Assembly: GCF_002120225.1 (NCBI RefSeq)
Contig: NZ_LAPZ01000001.1
Span: 372,001-436,000 of the forward strand
Direction of reading: 5' to 3'
Length of the DNA stretch: 64,000 nt
Source: Tenacibaculum holothuriorum
Lineage (GTDB): Bacteria > Bacteroidota > Bacteroidia > Flavobacteriales > Flavobacteriaceae
In this document: piece by piece, positions 25,441 to 34,471 of the stretch
How the letters are laid out: the number at the start of each line of letters is the position of its first letter
Position numbering within the stretch: the first letter of the stretch is position 1
Notes under the pieces: model-generated
What the model was told of the DNA's origin: nothing
Seen by the model: only the letters and a program-made list of their open reading frames with translations
Database searches by the model: none
Program-made: the position numbers and the translations under genes

Positions 25441-26219
25441 TGAAGTATTTATCGTTTATAATATTACTTATCTCCTTAAATAGTATATCTCAAACTAAGA
25501 GAATATATCTTTATGGTGAATTATACGATAAAGTAGATGCCGTTGTAAATGCACACATTATAAATTTAACAACCAAACAAGGAACTTACTCTAATGAAAA
25601 TGGTGAATTTAGAATATATGCTAAAGCCAACGATTCATTACAAATATCTTCTGTAGGTTATAAAACTAAAATTTTACATGTAAAAGTTACCGATTTTGGA
25701 ATTGCTAAAAATAGGATTGAGCTACTCAAAGAAAATTACACGTTAGACGAAGTTGAAGTTGGGAAAAACAATTTAATTGGTAGTATTTATTCTGATAGTA
25801 AACTAGTAAAAGACAAAAAACTAATTAATGCAGAAACCTTAAAACTGCCTTTTGCTGGATCTAAAAAATTAACGCCAGCAGAAAGAAGGTTACATACTGC
25901 ACGTGGTGGTGGATTTAAATTATCTACCATTGTTTCATTAGATTTAATTATAAACAGTATTTCTGGAAGAATTAAAAAATTAAAAAAACTAAAAGAGCTA
26001 GAAACTACTGAGAATAGAACTAAACAAATAGAATCTCGTTTTGCATTACATATTGAAAAAGATTTTAAAATTTTAAAATCAGATATTCATCGCTTTATTT
26101 CATACTGTACTTCTGATGAAGAATTTAATCGTGTGTATTATGCTGGTGAAATTGACATGATACAATTTTTAAAGAAAAAAGCAGACGAGTTTAAAAAGTT
26201 AAACCCAAAAAACTATTAA
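25440..26219 (+). CDS. Secreted CarboxypepD_reg-like protein, paralogue 2 of 3
   Basis: 259 aa starting at a GTG that overlaps the previous TAG stop by one base (TAGTG), which points to translational coupling. Signal peptide IILLISLNSISQT; regulatory-like domain LYGELYDKVDAVVNAHII, GTYSNENGEFRIYA, ISSVGYKTK. The C-terminal half is lysine-rich and diverges most from the other two copies, but keeps the same layout (IEKDFKILKSDIHRFISYC). Function unknown. Confidence 0.8.
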   Translation: MKYLSFIILLISLNSISQTKRIYLYGELYDKVDAVVNAHIINLTTKQGTYSNENGEFRIYAKANDSLQISSVGYKTKILHVKVTDFGIAKNRIELLKENYTLDEVEVGKNNLIGSIYSDSKLVKDKKLINAETLKLPFAGSKKLTPAERRLHTARGGGFKLSTIVSLDLIINSISGRIKKLKKLKELETTENRTKQIESRFALHIEKDFKILKSDIHRFISYCTSDEEFNRVYYAGEIDMIQFLKKKADEFKKLNPKNY

Positions 26220-26297
26220 GTTAAATTATCTTATAGTCTTTAAAAAACGTAAAATATTTTGTAAATTAGAAGAGTAATCTCCTCTAAACCTAACCAA

Positions 26298-27095
26298 ATG
26301 AAAAAACGTTTTTTATTACTGTTATTAATAATCACCTCAATTACATATGCGCAAGATCAACGTAAAACTTTATTCGGTATTGTTTACAATGCAAAAGGTC
26401 CATTAGCTAATGCACATATTGTAAACTTTACTACGAATCAAGCAACATTTTCTAACGAAAAAGGAGAATATCGTCTTTTTGCTAAACCTCAAGATTCTAT
26501 TCGCTATACATCTATTGGTTATAAATCCATTTATGAAATATTAACCGAAAAAGATTTCAATACATATAGAAAACGTACAACCTTAGAAAAACAAAACTAT
26601 GAGCTAGATGAAGTCGCTCTTATCCAAAAACAACTTTCTGGAGTTTTAACAAGCGATTTATCAAAAATTAAAAAAAATAAATTAGAGAATGCTGTAGCTA
26701 AAGCTACTAATTTTTCAGATGTTAAAGTGTCTTATGAAGTTAATGACGATTTTATAGATAAAAATGTAAAACCTAATGTAGTTCAAACGATTCCTAATAC
26801 ATTCGAAGGTGCTGGAGTATCTACTAGCTTAGGTACAAAGAAACTACAACAAATCAAACAGTTACGTAAAGATCTTAACTTTAAAGAAAGTCTTCCTTCA
26901 AAATTATTAAATGAATTAGGTGAAGAATTTTTCTTTGTTGAATTAAAAATACCTGTAGAAAATTATTATCACTTTTTAGAATATACTAATCCGTTAGGAA
27001 TTGAAAATTTATATAAAAACAATGAAGTTCTAAAAGTGATTAACATTTTAAGAAAAGAACATAAAAATTATTTAAAGCTAATTAAAAAAGAGTAA
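26298..27095 (+). CDS. Secreted CarboxypepD_reg-like protein, paralogue 3 of 3
   Basis: 265 aa with signal peptide LLLIITSITYAQ and regulatory-like domain LFGIVYNAKGPLANAHIV, ATFSNEKGEYRLFA, YTSIGYKS. The C-terminal block VELKIPVENYYHFLEYTNP is close to that of paralogue 1, closer than either is to paralogue 2. The DUF6702 gene follows 29 bases on, so it could share transcript with the metallopeptidase cluster. Function unknown. Confidence 0.8.
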   Translation: MKKRFLLLLLIITSITYAQDQRKTLFGIVYNAKGPLANAHIVNFTTNQATFSNEKGEYRLFAKPQDSIRYTSIGYKSIYEILTEKDFNTYRKRTTLEKQNYELDEVALIQKQLSGVLTSDLSKIKKNKLENAVAKATNFSDVKVSYEVNDDFIDKNVKPNVVQTIPNTFEGAGVSTSLGTKKLQQIKQLRKDLNFKESLPSKLLNELGEEFFFVELKIPVENYYHFLEYTNPLGIENLYKNNEVLKVINILRKEHKNYLKLIKKE

Positions 27096-27124
27096 TTTGG
27101 CTCGGTAATTGGTTTAAGATAATT

Positions 27125-27616
27125 ATGAAGAAAACAGTTTTTATACTTTTACTACTTCCTTTATTTGCTTTTTCTGTACACAAATATTATTTAGCATTAA
27201 CTGAGATTGAATACGATGCAAAAAATAAATCTGTACAAATGATTATGAATGTTTTTATGGATGACTTCGAGTTGGCTATTAATAAAGACTTTAATTTAAA
27301 TCTTGAATTAGCATCAAACAAAGAACCAAAAAATGTTGATGAACATTTCTTCAAATACTTAAAGCAACATTTTAAAGTAAAAATTAATAATAAAGAGAAT
27401 TCATACAGGTTTATTGGTAAAGAGTACGATGGAAACATCATCTTTTTTTACCTAGAAATTGATGATGTTAATGAAGTCAAATCAATTGAAATTCAAAATG
27501 ATATCTTAGTACTTCACTTCCCTGATCAACAGAATTTAGTAAAAGCTAAAATTAACAATAAGCGTAAAAGTTTATTTTTAGATAAAAAAAATGATAAAGG
27601 TTTGTTAAATTTTTAA
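27125..27616 (+). CDS. DUF6702 family exported protein
   Basis: 163 aa with a signal peptide (FILLLLPLFAFSVH). The mature start HKYYLALTEIEYD and the VFMDDFE segment are typical of this Flavobacteriia family; the rest is beta-rich. It lies between the CarboxypepD_reg-like trio and the M1 peptidase on the same strand, an order I associate with other Flavobacteriia from general knowledge. No activity is known. Confidence 0.75.
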   Translation: MKKTVFILLLLPLFAFSVHKYYLALTEIEYDAKNKSVQMIMNVFMDDFELAINKDFNLNLELASNKEPKNVDEHFFKYLKQHFKVKINNKENSYRFIGKEYDGNIIFFYLEIDDVNEVKSIEIQNDILVLHFPDQQNLVKAKINNKRKSLFLDKKNDKGLLNF

Positions 27617-27690
27617 CTAATACTAGTTTCTAGTAACATTATTTCTGTAAATTTCCGCTAATTTTAAATATTCAATTTTCCAACAAAAAA

Positions 27691-29919
27691 ATGAGAAAGT
27701 ATACTACACTATTATTTTCTGCTCTTTTTGTTTCCGCATCATTATTTGCACAAGAAACAACTAAAAAAGAACCTCAAAAAGGTCACACAGATCAAAACAA
27801 ATTCCGTCAATTAAAAGACGTATTACCAACACCAAATGATCAAAGAACTGCTTCTGGTGCACCAGGACATCAGTACACGCAACAAAAAGTTGATTATGTT
27901 ATGGATATTCGTTTAGACGAAGTCAATAACAAACTATATGGTGATGAACATATTACCTATCATAACAATTCTAAAGATAATTTAGAATATTTATGGGTAC
28001 AATTAGACCAAAATATGCGTGCTCCAGACTCTAAAACTCCATTAGCAAAATCTAAAGGAGCTAGCGGATGGCAAACACCTGCTAAGTTTGTAGAGGAAAA
28101 TATGGGCAAAGCTAAAGATTTTGGATATAAAATTGAGGCTGTAAAATATGCAGATGGTAGAGATCTTCCTCATACAATTAATCGTACTATGATGCGTATT
28201 AATTTACCTAAACCTTTAGCTCCAGGTGAGATTTTTAAATTTAGAATTAAATGGAACTACTTAATCAATAACTCTGTTGAAGATGGTGGTCGTTCTGGAT
28301 TCGAATTATTTAAAGACGGAACTAAAGCATATACAATTGCTCAATTTTTCCCACGTTTAGCTGTATACAACAATGTTGAAGGATGGCAAAACATGCAATT
28401 CTGGGGACGTAGTGAATGGGCTTTAGAATTTGGAGATTATGATGTTAAAATTACTGTGCCTGCAGATCATATTTTAGATGCAACGGGTACTTTACAAAAT
28501 CCTAAAGAAGTTTTAACACGTGAACAACGTAAGCGTATGGAAAAAGCTTCTAAATCATATAAAGATCCTGTATTTATCGTTACTCAGAAAGAAGCTGAAG
28601 AAAACGAAAAAGAAGGAACTACGAAAACTAAAACTTGGCACTTCAAAGCGAAGAATGTTCGTGATTACGCATTTGCTTCATCTAGAAAATATATTTGGGA
28701 TGCTATGGCAGTAAACATTAACGGTAAAAACGTTATGGCTGTTTCATTATATCCAAAAGAAGGAAATCCTTTATGGGAAGAGCATTCTACAAGAGTAGTT
28801 GCAAATACGTTAGAAGAGTATTCTAAAATGACATTTGATTATCCTTACCCAAAAGCAGTTTCTGTACATGCTAAGCGTCAAGGAATGGAATATCCAATGA
28901 TTTGTTTCAACTATGGTCGTCCAAACGAAGACGGAACTTATTCAGACAGAGTTAAAAACGGAATGATTGGAGTAATTACTCACGAGGTTGGTCACAACTT
29001 CTTCCCTATGATTGTAAATTCTGATGAGCGTCAATGGACTTGGATGGATGAAGGATTAAACTCTTTCGTAGAAATTTTAGCTGAATTAGACTACGATCCT
29101 AATTTTAATACAGGTAATTTACCTAAAGATATTGTTCGTTACATGAGTTTAGATCAAAAGAACTTAACTCCTATTATGGCGCAAGGAGATTATGTTAAAA
29201 ACTTCGGTCCTAATGCATATACAAAACCAGCTGCTGGTTTATACATGTTACGTCAAACTATTATGGGACCTGAATTATTTGACTATGCTTTTAGAACTTA
29301 TTCTAAAAGATGGATGTTTAAGCACCCAACTCCGGCAGATTTCTTTAGAACTATGGAAGATGCTTCTGGTATGGACTTAGATTGGTTCTGGAGAGGATGG
29401 TTCTATACTACTGATTATACTGATATTGGTATTAAAGAAGTTAAGCCTATTTACTTAACAAATAAGCCAAACGAAAGAACTCAAAAATTACAAAAACAAT
29501 ATCCAGGTTATTTTGCTAGTTTAGGTAAATTAATCTTCTTAACTACTAAAAAAGAAGACGCTAATGCTTCTGAAGTAGAAGATTACATTAACTCTTTACC
29601 GGCTGATAAAAAAGCTAACTTAAAGAAATTACCAAAGTATATGTATCAAGTAGAGTTTGAAAAGCCAGGTGGTTTAGTAATGCCTATTATTGTTGAATTA
29701 ACTTATGCTGATGGTACTAAAGATCGTGAAACTTTCCCAGCTCAAATTTGGAACAAAGATGAAAACAAAGTATACAGAGTTTTCACTTCAGATAAAGAAG
29801 TTAAGAGTATTGTTGTAGATCCAGATTTAGAAACTGCAGATATTGATACTTCTAACAATAGTTGGCCTAAAAAAGAAGAATCTAAATTTAACAAGTTTAA
29901 AAACAAGGTTAAGAAATAA
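27691..29919 (+). CDS. M1 family zinc aminopeptidase, secreted
   Basis: 742 aa with a signal peptide (FVSASLFAQE). Gluzincin site HEVGH at 431-435 with Glu454 18 residues on (WMDEG), as in aminopeptidase N and leukotriene A4 hydrolase; a conserved Tyr is expected in the following helix. The N-terminal saddle domain (about 60-290) and a lysine-rich C-terminus are present, while the usual GxMEN exopeptidase motif appears as RQGMEYPM (KRQGMEYP), a recognised variant in this branch. It probably trims peptides in the periplasm or outside the cell. A terminator follows. Confidence 0.92.
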   Translation: MRKYTTLLFSALFVSASLFAQETTKKEPQKGHTDQNKFRQLKDVLPTPNDQRTASGAPGHQYTQQKVDYVMDIRLDEVNNKLYGDEHITYHNNSKDNLEYLWVQLDQNMRAPDSKTPLAKSKGASGWQTPAKFVEENMGKAKDFGYKIEAVKYADGRDLPHTINRTMMRINLPKPLAPGEIFKFRIKWNYLINNSVEDGGRSGFELFKDGTKAYTIAQFFPRLAVYNNVEGWQNMQFWGRSEWALEFGDYDVKITVPADHILDATGTLQNPKEVLTREQRKRMEKASKSYKDPVFIVTQKEAEENEKEGTTKTKTWHFKAKNVRDYAFASSRKYIWDAMAVNINGKNVMAVSLYPKEGNPLWEEHSTRVVANTLEEYSKMTFDYPYPKAVSVHAKRQGMEYPMICFNYGRPNEDGTYSDRVKNGMIGVITHEVGHNFFPMIVNSDERQWTWMDEGLNSFVEILAELDYDPNFNTGNLPKDIVRYMSLDQKNLTPIMAQGDYVKNFGPNAYTKPAAGLYMLRQTIMGPELFDYAFRTYSKRWMFKHPTPADFFRTMEDASGMDLDWFWRGWFYTTDYTDIGIKEVKPIYLTNKPNERTQKLQKQYPGYFASLGKLIFLTTKKEDANASEVEDYINSLPADKKANLKKLPKYMYQVEFEKPGGLVMPIIVELTYADGTKDRETFPAQIWNKDENKVYRVFTSDKEVKSIVVDPDLETADIDTSNNSWPKKEESKFNKFKNKVKK

Positions 29920-29941
29920 AATTAGATTTTATATCATATAT

Positions 29942-29974
29942 AAAAGCATCCAAAAAATTTGGATGCTTTTTTCT
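29942..29974 (+). terminator. Rho-independent terminator of the M1 peptidase gene
   Basis: AAAAGCATCC / GGATGCTTTT stem and a T-run. Confidence 0.85.
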
Positions 29975-30014
29975 TTTCTAAAAACAGTATTTTAGTGTTC
30001 TATTTTTACTCTAC

Positions 30015-31229
30015 ATGAAAAAAGCAATTTTATTCTTATTAGTTACTATCCTAGTTTCTTGTAACGAAGAGCAACAAACCAAATTATCAAAAGGAATTTA
30101 TAAAGCTGAATTAACGCTTCAAGGCAATCAGGTTTTACCCTTTATGTTTGAAGTATTCAAAGAAGATTCTTTAGAAGTATACAATGCAGAAGAAAAAATA
30201 AAAGTAACGGATATTACATACAAAAATGATTCTGTTTATATCCAAACACCAGTATTTGAAGGATTTATTGCTGCTAAAATTTCTAATAATTTTTTAAATG
30301 GTCATTTTAGCAAACCAACACTACAAAGAGTAGTTCCCTTTACTGCTCTTAGAAACAGTAAAAATAGATTTGAAAAGACCAATCCTACAACTGTAAACAT
30401 AACTGGAAATTGGGAAACCGTATTCAGTCCTAACAATGATAAGGATAAATATATTGCCAAAGGAATTTTCTCACAAGATAAAGAAGGAAACGTAACGGGT
30501 ACATTTAGAACAACTACTGGAGATTATCGATATTTAGAAGGAATTATGGATGGAGATTCTTTAAAACTCTCAACTTTCGATGGAGCTCATGCTTTTTTAT
30601 TTGTAGCTAAAGCTACCGATTCTACTTTAAATGGAAACTTTTACTCAGGAAATCACTGGAAAGAACCTTTTACAGCAAAACTTAATAATTCCTATGAATT
30701 ACCTAAAGCTGAAGAATTAACACAACTAAAAGAAGGTTTTGATACATTTAACTTCTCCTTTCCTAATGAAAAAGGGGAATTAGTTTCTTATACAGATGAG
30801 AAGTTCAAAAACAAGGTAGTCATTGTTCAAATAATGGGAAGCTGGTGCCCAAATTGTTTAGATGAAAGTAAATATTATGTTGAATATTTAAAAAACAATC
30901 CAAATCCTAATCTTGAATTTGTTTCTTTAGCTTTTGAATTAGACCGAACTCCAAAACAAGCCTTTCAAAAAATCAATAGATTAAAAGAAGAAATAGGTAT
31001 TAATTATCCTGTTTTGTTAGCGCAATACGGAGGTTCAGATAAAAAAGAAGCTGCAAAAAAACTTCCTATGTTAAATCATATTCTCTCCTATCCTACTACC
31101 ATATTTATCGATAAAAAGGGAAAAGTTCGTAAAATACATACAGGTTTTAATGGACCAGCTACAGGAAACAAATACACAGAGTTTAAAACAAGCTTTAAAA
31201 GTTTTGTAAATCAACTAACGAAAGAATAG
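30015..31229 (+). CDS. TlpA-family thiol-disulfide oxidoreductase lipoprotein
   Basis: 404 aa, lipobox ILVSCN (Cys16). Residues 17-240 are beta-rich and look like two related lipocalin-like or DUF4369-like units (YKAELTLQGN and ITGNWETVFSP). The C-terminal thioredoxin domain has the redox motif WCPNC (Cys278, Cys281) and a cis-Pro region SYPTTIFIDKKG, so it should reduce or isomerise disulfides in the periplasm. It contrasts with the cysteine-free relative at 188-1549. It stands alone after the M1 peptidase terminator. Confidence 0.88.
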   Translation: MKKAILFLLVTILVSCNEEQQTKLSKGIYKAELTLQGNQVLPFMFEVFKEDSLEVYNAEEKIKVTDITYKNDSVYIQTPVFEGFIAAKISNNFLNGHFSKPTLQRVVPFTALRNSKNRFEKTNPTTVNITGNWETVFSPNNDKDKYIAKGIFSQDKEGNVTGTFRTTTGDYRYLEGIMDGDSLKLSTFDGAHAFLFVAKATDSTLNGNFYSGNHWKEPFTAKLNNSYELPKAEELTQLKEGFDTFNFSFPNEKGELVSYTDEKFKNKVVIVQIMGSWCPNCLDESKYYVEYLKNNPNPNLEFVSLAFELDRTPKQAFQKINRLKEEIGINYPVLLAQYGGSDKKEAAKKLPMLNHILSYPTTIFIDKKGKVRKIHTGFNGPATGNKYTEFKTSFKSFVNQLTKE

Positions 31230-31264
31230 AATTTAACTTGATTCTAAATATTTAAAAAATTAAA

Positions 31265-31323
31265 TTCGCTAACGGTGACTATAAGTCATTAAAACGACGC
31301 ATAGTCAAAAACCCATTAGCGAA
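31265..31323. repeat. 59-base imperfect palindrome with nested alternative hairpins
   Basis: Outer arms TTCGCTAA (31265-31272) and TTAGCGAA (31316-31323) are perfect complements. Inside, TGACTAT (31276-31282) pairs with ATAGTCA (31301-31307). A competing short hairpin TGACT-ATA-AGTCA (31276-31288) uses the same bases. It lies between the TlpA and topB genes, without a T-run, so it is not a simple terminator. A REP/MITE-like element or a leader RNA structure are the options. Confidence 0.5.
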
Positions 31324-31402
31324 AATCTTTATTTTCCTTTCTCAAATTACCATTAAAAAGTTCCACAATATTTTACTAATTTCGGTTTTCTAAACGCATT
31401 AA

Positions 31403-33721
31403 ATGAAAGTCTGTATAGCCGAAAAGCCCAGTGTAGCCCGAGAAATTGCTAATATCTTAGGAGCCAATACCAAACGAGATGGATATTTCGAAGGTAATGG
31501 CTATGCGGTTACCTATACTTTTGGTCATTTATGTACACTTTTAGAGCCTAAAGACTACAAACCTCACTGGAAAAGTTGGGATTTGAATAATCTCCCAATG
31601 CTTCCAGATAAGTTTGATACAAAAGTAACTGACGATTCTGGTATTCAGAAACAGTTTAAAATTGTTAAAGGATTATTTGAAAAAGCTGATGTAGTTATTA
31701 ATTGTGGGGATGCCGGACAAGAAGGAGAATTAATTCAACGTTGGGTAATTAACCAAGCTGGATATACAGGTGAAATTCAACGATTATGGATTTCTTCACT
31801 TACTGAAGAAGCAATCAAAGAAGGGTTTGATAATTTAAAAGCCAACGACGATTATAATAACCTTTACTATGCCGGATATTCTCGTGCTATAGGTGATTGG
31901 CTGTTAGGTTTAAATGCTACTCGCTTGTATACAGTAAAATTTGGTGGATATAAGCAAGTATTGTCTATTGGTAGGGTGCAAACTCCTACCCTAGCCATGT
32001 TAGTGAATCGATTTAAAGAAATTCAAAATTTTAAGCCACAACCTTATTGGGAACTACAGACTTTATATAGAAACACACTCTTTAGTTGTGAAGAAGGTAG
32101 ATTCTTAAAAAAAGAAGAAGGAGAAGCTTTTGCCAATAAGGTAAAAGAAGCCGATTTCGAAATAACTTCTGTTGTCAAAAAGAAAGGAAAAGAATATGCC
32201 CCTAAGCTTTTTGACTTAACAGGATTACAAGTATACTGCAATACAAAATTTGGATTTTCTGCTGATGAAACTTTAAAAATAGTTCAGAAATTATATGAAA
32301 TGAAAGTGGTTACCTATCCTAGGGTAGATACTACTTTCTTACCGAATGATATTTATCCTAAAGTTCCTAATATTTTAAAAGGAATGAAACAATTTGCGAG
32401 TTTAACACAGCCTTTATTAGGAAAGAAAATTCGTAAATCAACCAAAGTTTTTAACGACAAAAAAGTTACAGATCACCATGCAATTATTCCTACAGGAGTA
32501 GAAATTAATCTACAATACAATCAGCAACAAGTGTACGATATTATTGCGCGTAGATTTATTGCAGTGTTTTATCCTGATAGCGATATTGCTAAAACTGAAG
32601 TAAAAGGTGAAGCTGATAAAGTACCTTTTAGAACTTCTGGAAAAGAAATTTTAACCAAAGGTTGGCGTGCTGTATTTGAGTTTGGAAGTGATTCAAAGAA
32701 AGATGAAGAAAAAGACGTACTTCCTACCTTTGAAAAGGGAGAAAAAGGTCCACATGAACCTTCATTTTTAGAAAAAGAAACCAAACCTCCACGCAATTAT
32801 ACCGAAGCAAGCTTATTACGTGCTATGGAAACCGCAGGTAAACAAGTTGATGATGACGAAATGCGGGATTTAATGAAAGAAAATGGAATTGGACGACCAT
32901 CAACTCGTGCGAGTATAATTGAAACCTTATTTAGAAGAAAATATATAGAACGTCAAAAGAAATTAATCATTCCAACCAAAACTGGAATTGACTTGATTGA
33001 TTTAATAGATAATGAATTATTAAAATCTGCAGAACTTACTGGACTTTGGGAAAAACGTTTAAAAGAAATTGAACGTGGTGAATATAGTGCCTCTCTTTTT
33101 ATAAAGGAGATGAAACGAATGGTAGATACCTTAGTATACGAAGTTCGTTCCAATAAAAAAACGGTTCGTTTATCTGCTGAAACTGCAACGAAAACTCCTT
33201 CAGCAAGACCTAAAAAAACTTCTAAAAAGAAAGAAGTAGCTGGTAAAGAATGTCCGAAGTGTAAAAAAGGACAATTGTTAAAAGGAAAATCGGCTTATGG
33301 TTGTTCTAACTATAAGAATGGATGTGATTTCGTTTTAAGTTTCCAATTTTTAGGAAAAAAGATTTCAGAAACCCAATTAAACCGTTTATTGGATAAAGGA
33401 TGTACCACCAACCTAAAAGGCTTTAAACAAGGAGATAACAAAATTGAAGGTTTGGTACGTTTTGACGATAATTTTAAATTGAAATTAGAACCTAAAAAAG
33501 GCTCTTCAACTCCCAAACAAAGTTCAGCTCAGGACAGTGATAAAATTACGTGTCCAAAATGTAAAAAAGGTAGTGTTTTAAAAGGAAAATCGGCTTATGG
33601 TTGTTCTGAATATAAAAACGGATGTGATTTTGTTTTTACGTTTGATAACATCAAAAAAATAGCCAATGGAAAACCATTGACTAAAGAACTGGTGTTACAA
33701 ATATTACAATCTAAGATTTAA
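31403..33721 (+). CDS. topB: DNA topoisomerase III (type IA)
   Basis: Relaxes and decatenates DNA by single-strand passage. 772 aa. The N-terminal Toprim domain begins MKVCIAEKPSVAREIA and includes NCGDAGQEGE with the metal-binding acidic residues. The active-site Tyr305 lies in TYPRVDT; GIGRPSTRA marks domain IV. The C-terminus carries two four-cysteine zinc ribbons with near-identical sequence (CPKCKKG...KGKSAYGCS.YKNGCDF), one at about 615-640 and one at about 715-740. The 3' end overlaps convergent trmH by 11 bases. A topoisomerase I role is less likely given the TopB-like domain layout. Confidence 0.95.
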   Translation: MKVCIAEKPSVAREIANILGANTKRDGYFEGNGYAVTYTFGHLCTLLEPKDYKPHWKSWDLNNLPMLPDKFDTKVTDDSGIQKQFKIVKGLFEKADVVINCGDAGQEGELIQRWVINQAGYTGEIQRLWISSLTEEAIKEGFDNLKANDDYNNLYYAGYSRAIGDWLLGLNATRLYTVKFGGYKQVLSIGRVQTPTLAMLVNRFKEIQNFKPQPYWELQTLYRNTLFSCEEGRFLKKEEGEAFANKVKEADFEITSVVKKKGKEYAPKLFDLTGLQVYCNTKFGFSADETLKIVQKLYEMKVVTYPRVDTTFLPNDIYPKVPNILKGMKQFASLTQPLLGKKIRKSTKVFNDKKVTDHHAIIPTGVEINLQYNQQQVYDIIARRFIAVFYPDSDIAKTEVKGEADKVPFRTSGKEILTKGWRAVFEFGSDSKKDEEKDVLPTFEKGEKGPHEPSFLEKETKPPRNYTEASLLRAMETAGKQVDDDEMRDLMKENGIGRPSTRASIIETLFRRKYIERQKKLIIPTKTGIDLIDLIDNELLKSAELTGLWEKRLKEIERGEYSASLFIKEMKRMVDTLVYEVRSNKKTVRLSAETATKTPSARPKKTSKKKEVAGKECPKCKKGQLLKGKSAYGCSNYKNGCDFVLSFQFLGKKISETQLNRLLDKGCTTNLKGFKQGDNKIEGLVRFDDNFKLKLEPKKGSSTPKQSSAQDSDKITCPKCKKGSVLKGKSAYGCSEYKNGCDFVFTFDNIKKIANGKPLTKELVLQILQSKI

Positions 33722-34385
33722 CCTCTGCTTCGTAATATTGCTTTAATTTATCAACATTTTTTATAGTACTTTCAACCCATTCAGAATACAATTCAGTTTG
33801 TTCATCTTTGGTTAGTTGCCATTCAATATTAGATTTTTTCAGTCTATTGGTAACATCCTGTAAAGTAATCGCTGCTGCTACAGATATATTTAAGCTTTCA
33901 GTAAAACCAACCATGGGTATTTTTAAAAATCCATCAGCATTTTCTTTTACATAATCAGAAATTCCATCTTTTTCTTCTCCAAAAACAAAAGCAGTTTTTT
34001 TAGTAACATCAAAATCTGCTAACATACAAGAATCTGTATGCGGTGTGGTACCCACAATTTGATACCCTTTCTCTTTTAAATCTTTAACACAAGTTTTTAT
34101 GTTATTAGTTCCTTCTTTATAACGATGAAATGTTATCCATTTTTGACTTCCTTTAGCTACTCTTCTCGATACTTTACGTATATAATTATCTTCTACAGTA
34201 TGTACATCTTGAACTCCAAAAATATCACAACTTCTTACCACAGCACTTGCATTATGCGGCTGAAAAATATTTTCTAAAACTACGGTAAAATGTCTTGTAC
34301 GCTCTGCTAAAACATCTTTAAACTTTTGCTTACGTTCGTCAGTAACATAGTCTTCTAAAAAAGTTAACAAATCTTTATCCATCAT
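33711..34385 (-). CDS. trmH: tRNA (guanosine(18)-2'-O)-methyltransferase
   Basis: SPOUT-class enzyme that methylates the ribose of G18 in tRNA using S-adenosylmethionine. 224 aa. The TrmH-type N-terminus (VLAERTRHFTVVLENIFQPHNASAVVRSCDIFG) contains the conserved Arg and N-x-x-A-x-x-R-S; the knot region has FGEEKDGIS and the SLNISVAAAI motif. The C-terminal helix is basic. A -7 box ends five bases before the ATG. Confidence 0.9.
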   Translation of the reverse strand: MMDKDLLTFLEDYVTDERKQKFKDVLAERTRHFTVVLENIFQPHNASAVVRSCDIFGVQDVHTVEDNYIRKVSRRVAKGSQKWITFHRYKEGTNNIKTCVKDLKEKGYQIVGTTPHTDSCMLADFDVTKKTAFVFGEEKDGISDYVKENADGFLKIPMVGFTESLNISVAAAITLQDVTNRLKKSNIEWQLTKDEQTELYSEWVESTIKNVDKLKQYYEAEVKS

Positions 34386-34389
34386 ACAG

Positions 34390-34397
34390 CAAACATA
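34390..34397 (-). promoter_or_regulatory. -7 promoter box abutting the trmH start
   Basis: Minus strand TATGTTTG matches TAnnTTTG. With a start about 7 bases downstream the transcript would begin at or within the ATGATG start region, so it would be leaderless; the second ATG (34382) would then be used. Confidence 0.4.
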
Positions 34398-34471
34398 CTA
34401 AAATTTGTTATTTTTAATCATCGGTTTTTATAATGAAACCTTAAAAATTCAACTCAAACTAACTATTTAAA

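Noticed and set aside
27621..27635. TACTAG-TTT-CTAGTA palindrome after DUF6702
   Set aside because: Short, no T-run and no other copy; probably chance in AT-rich DNA.
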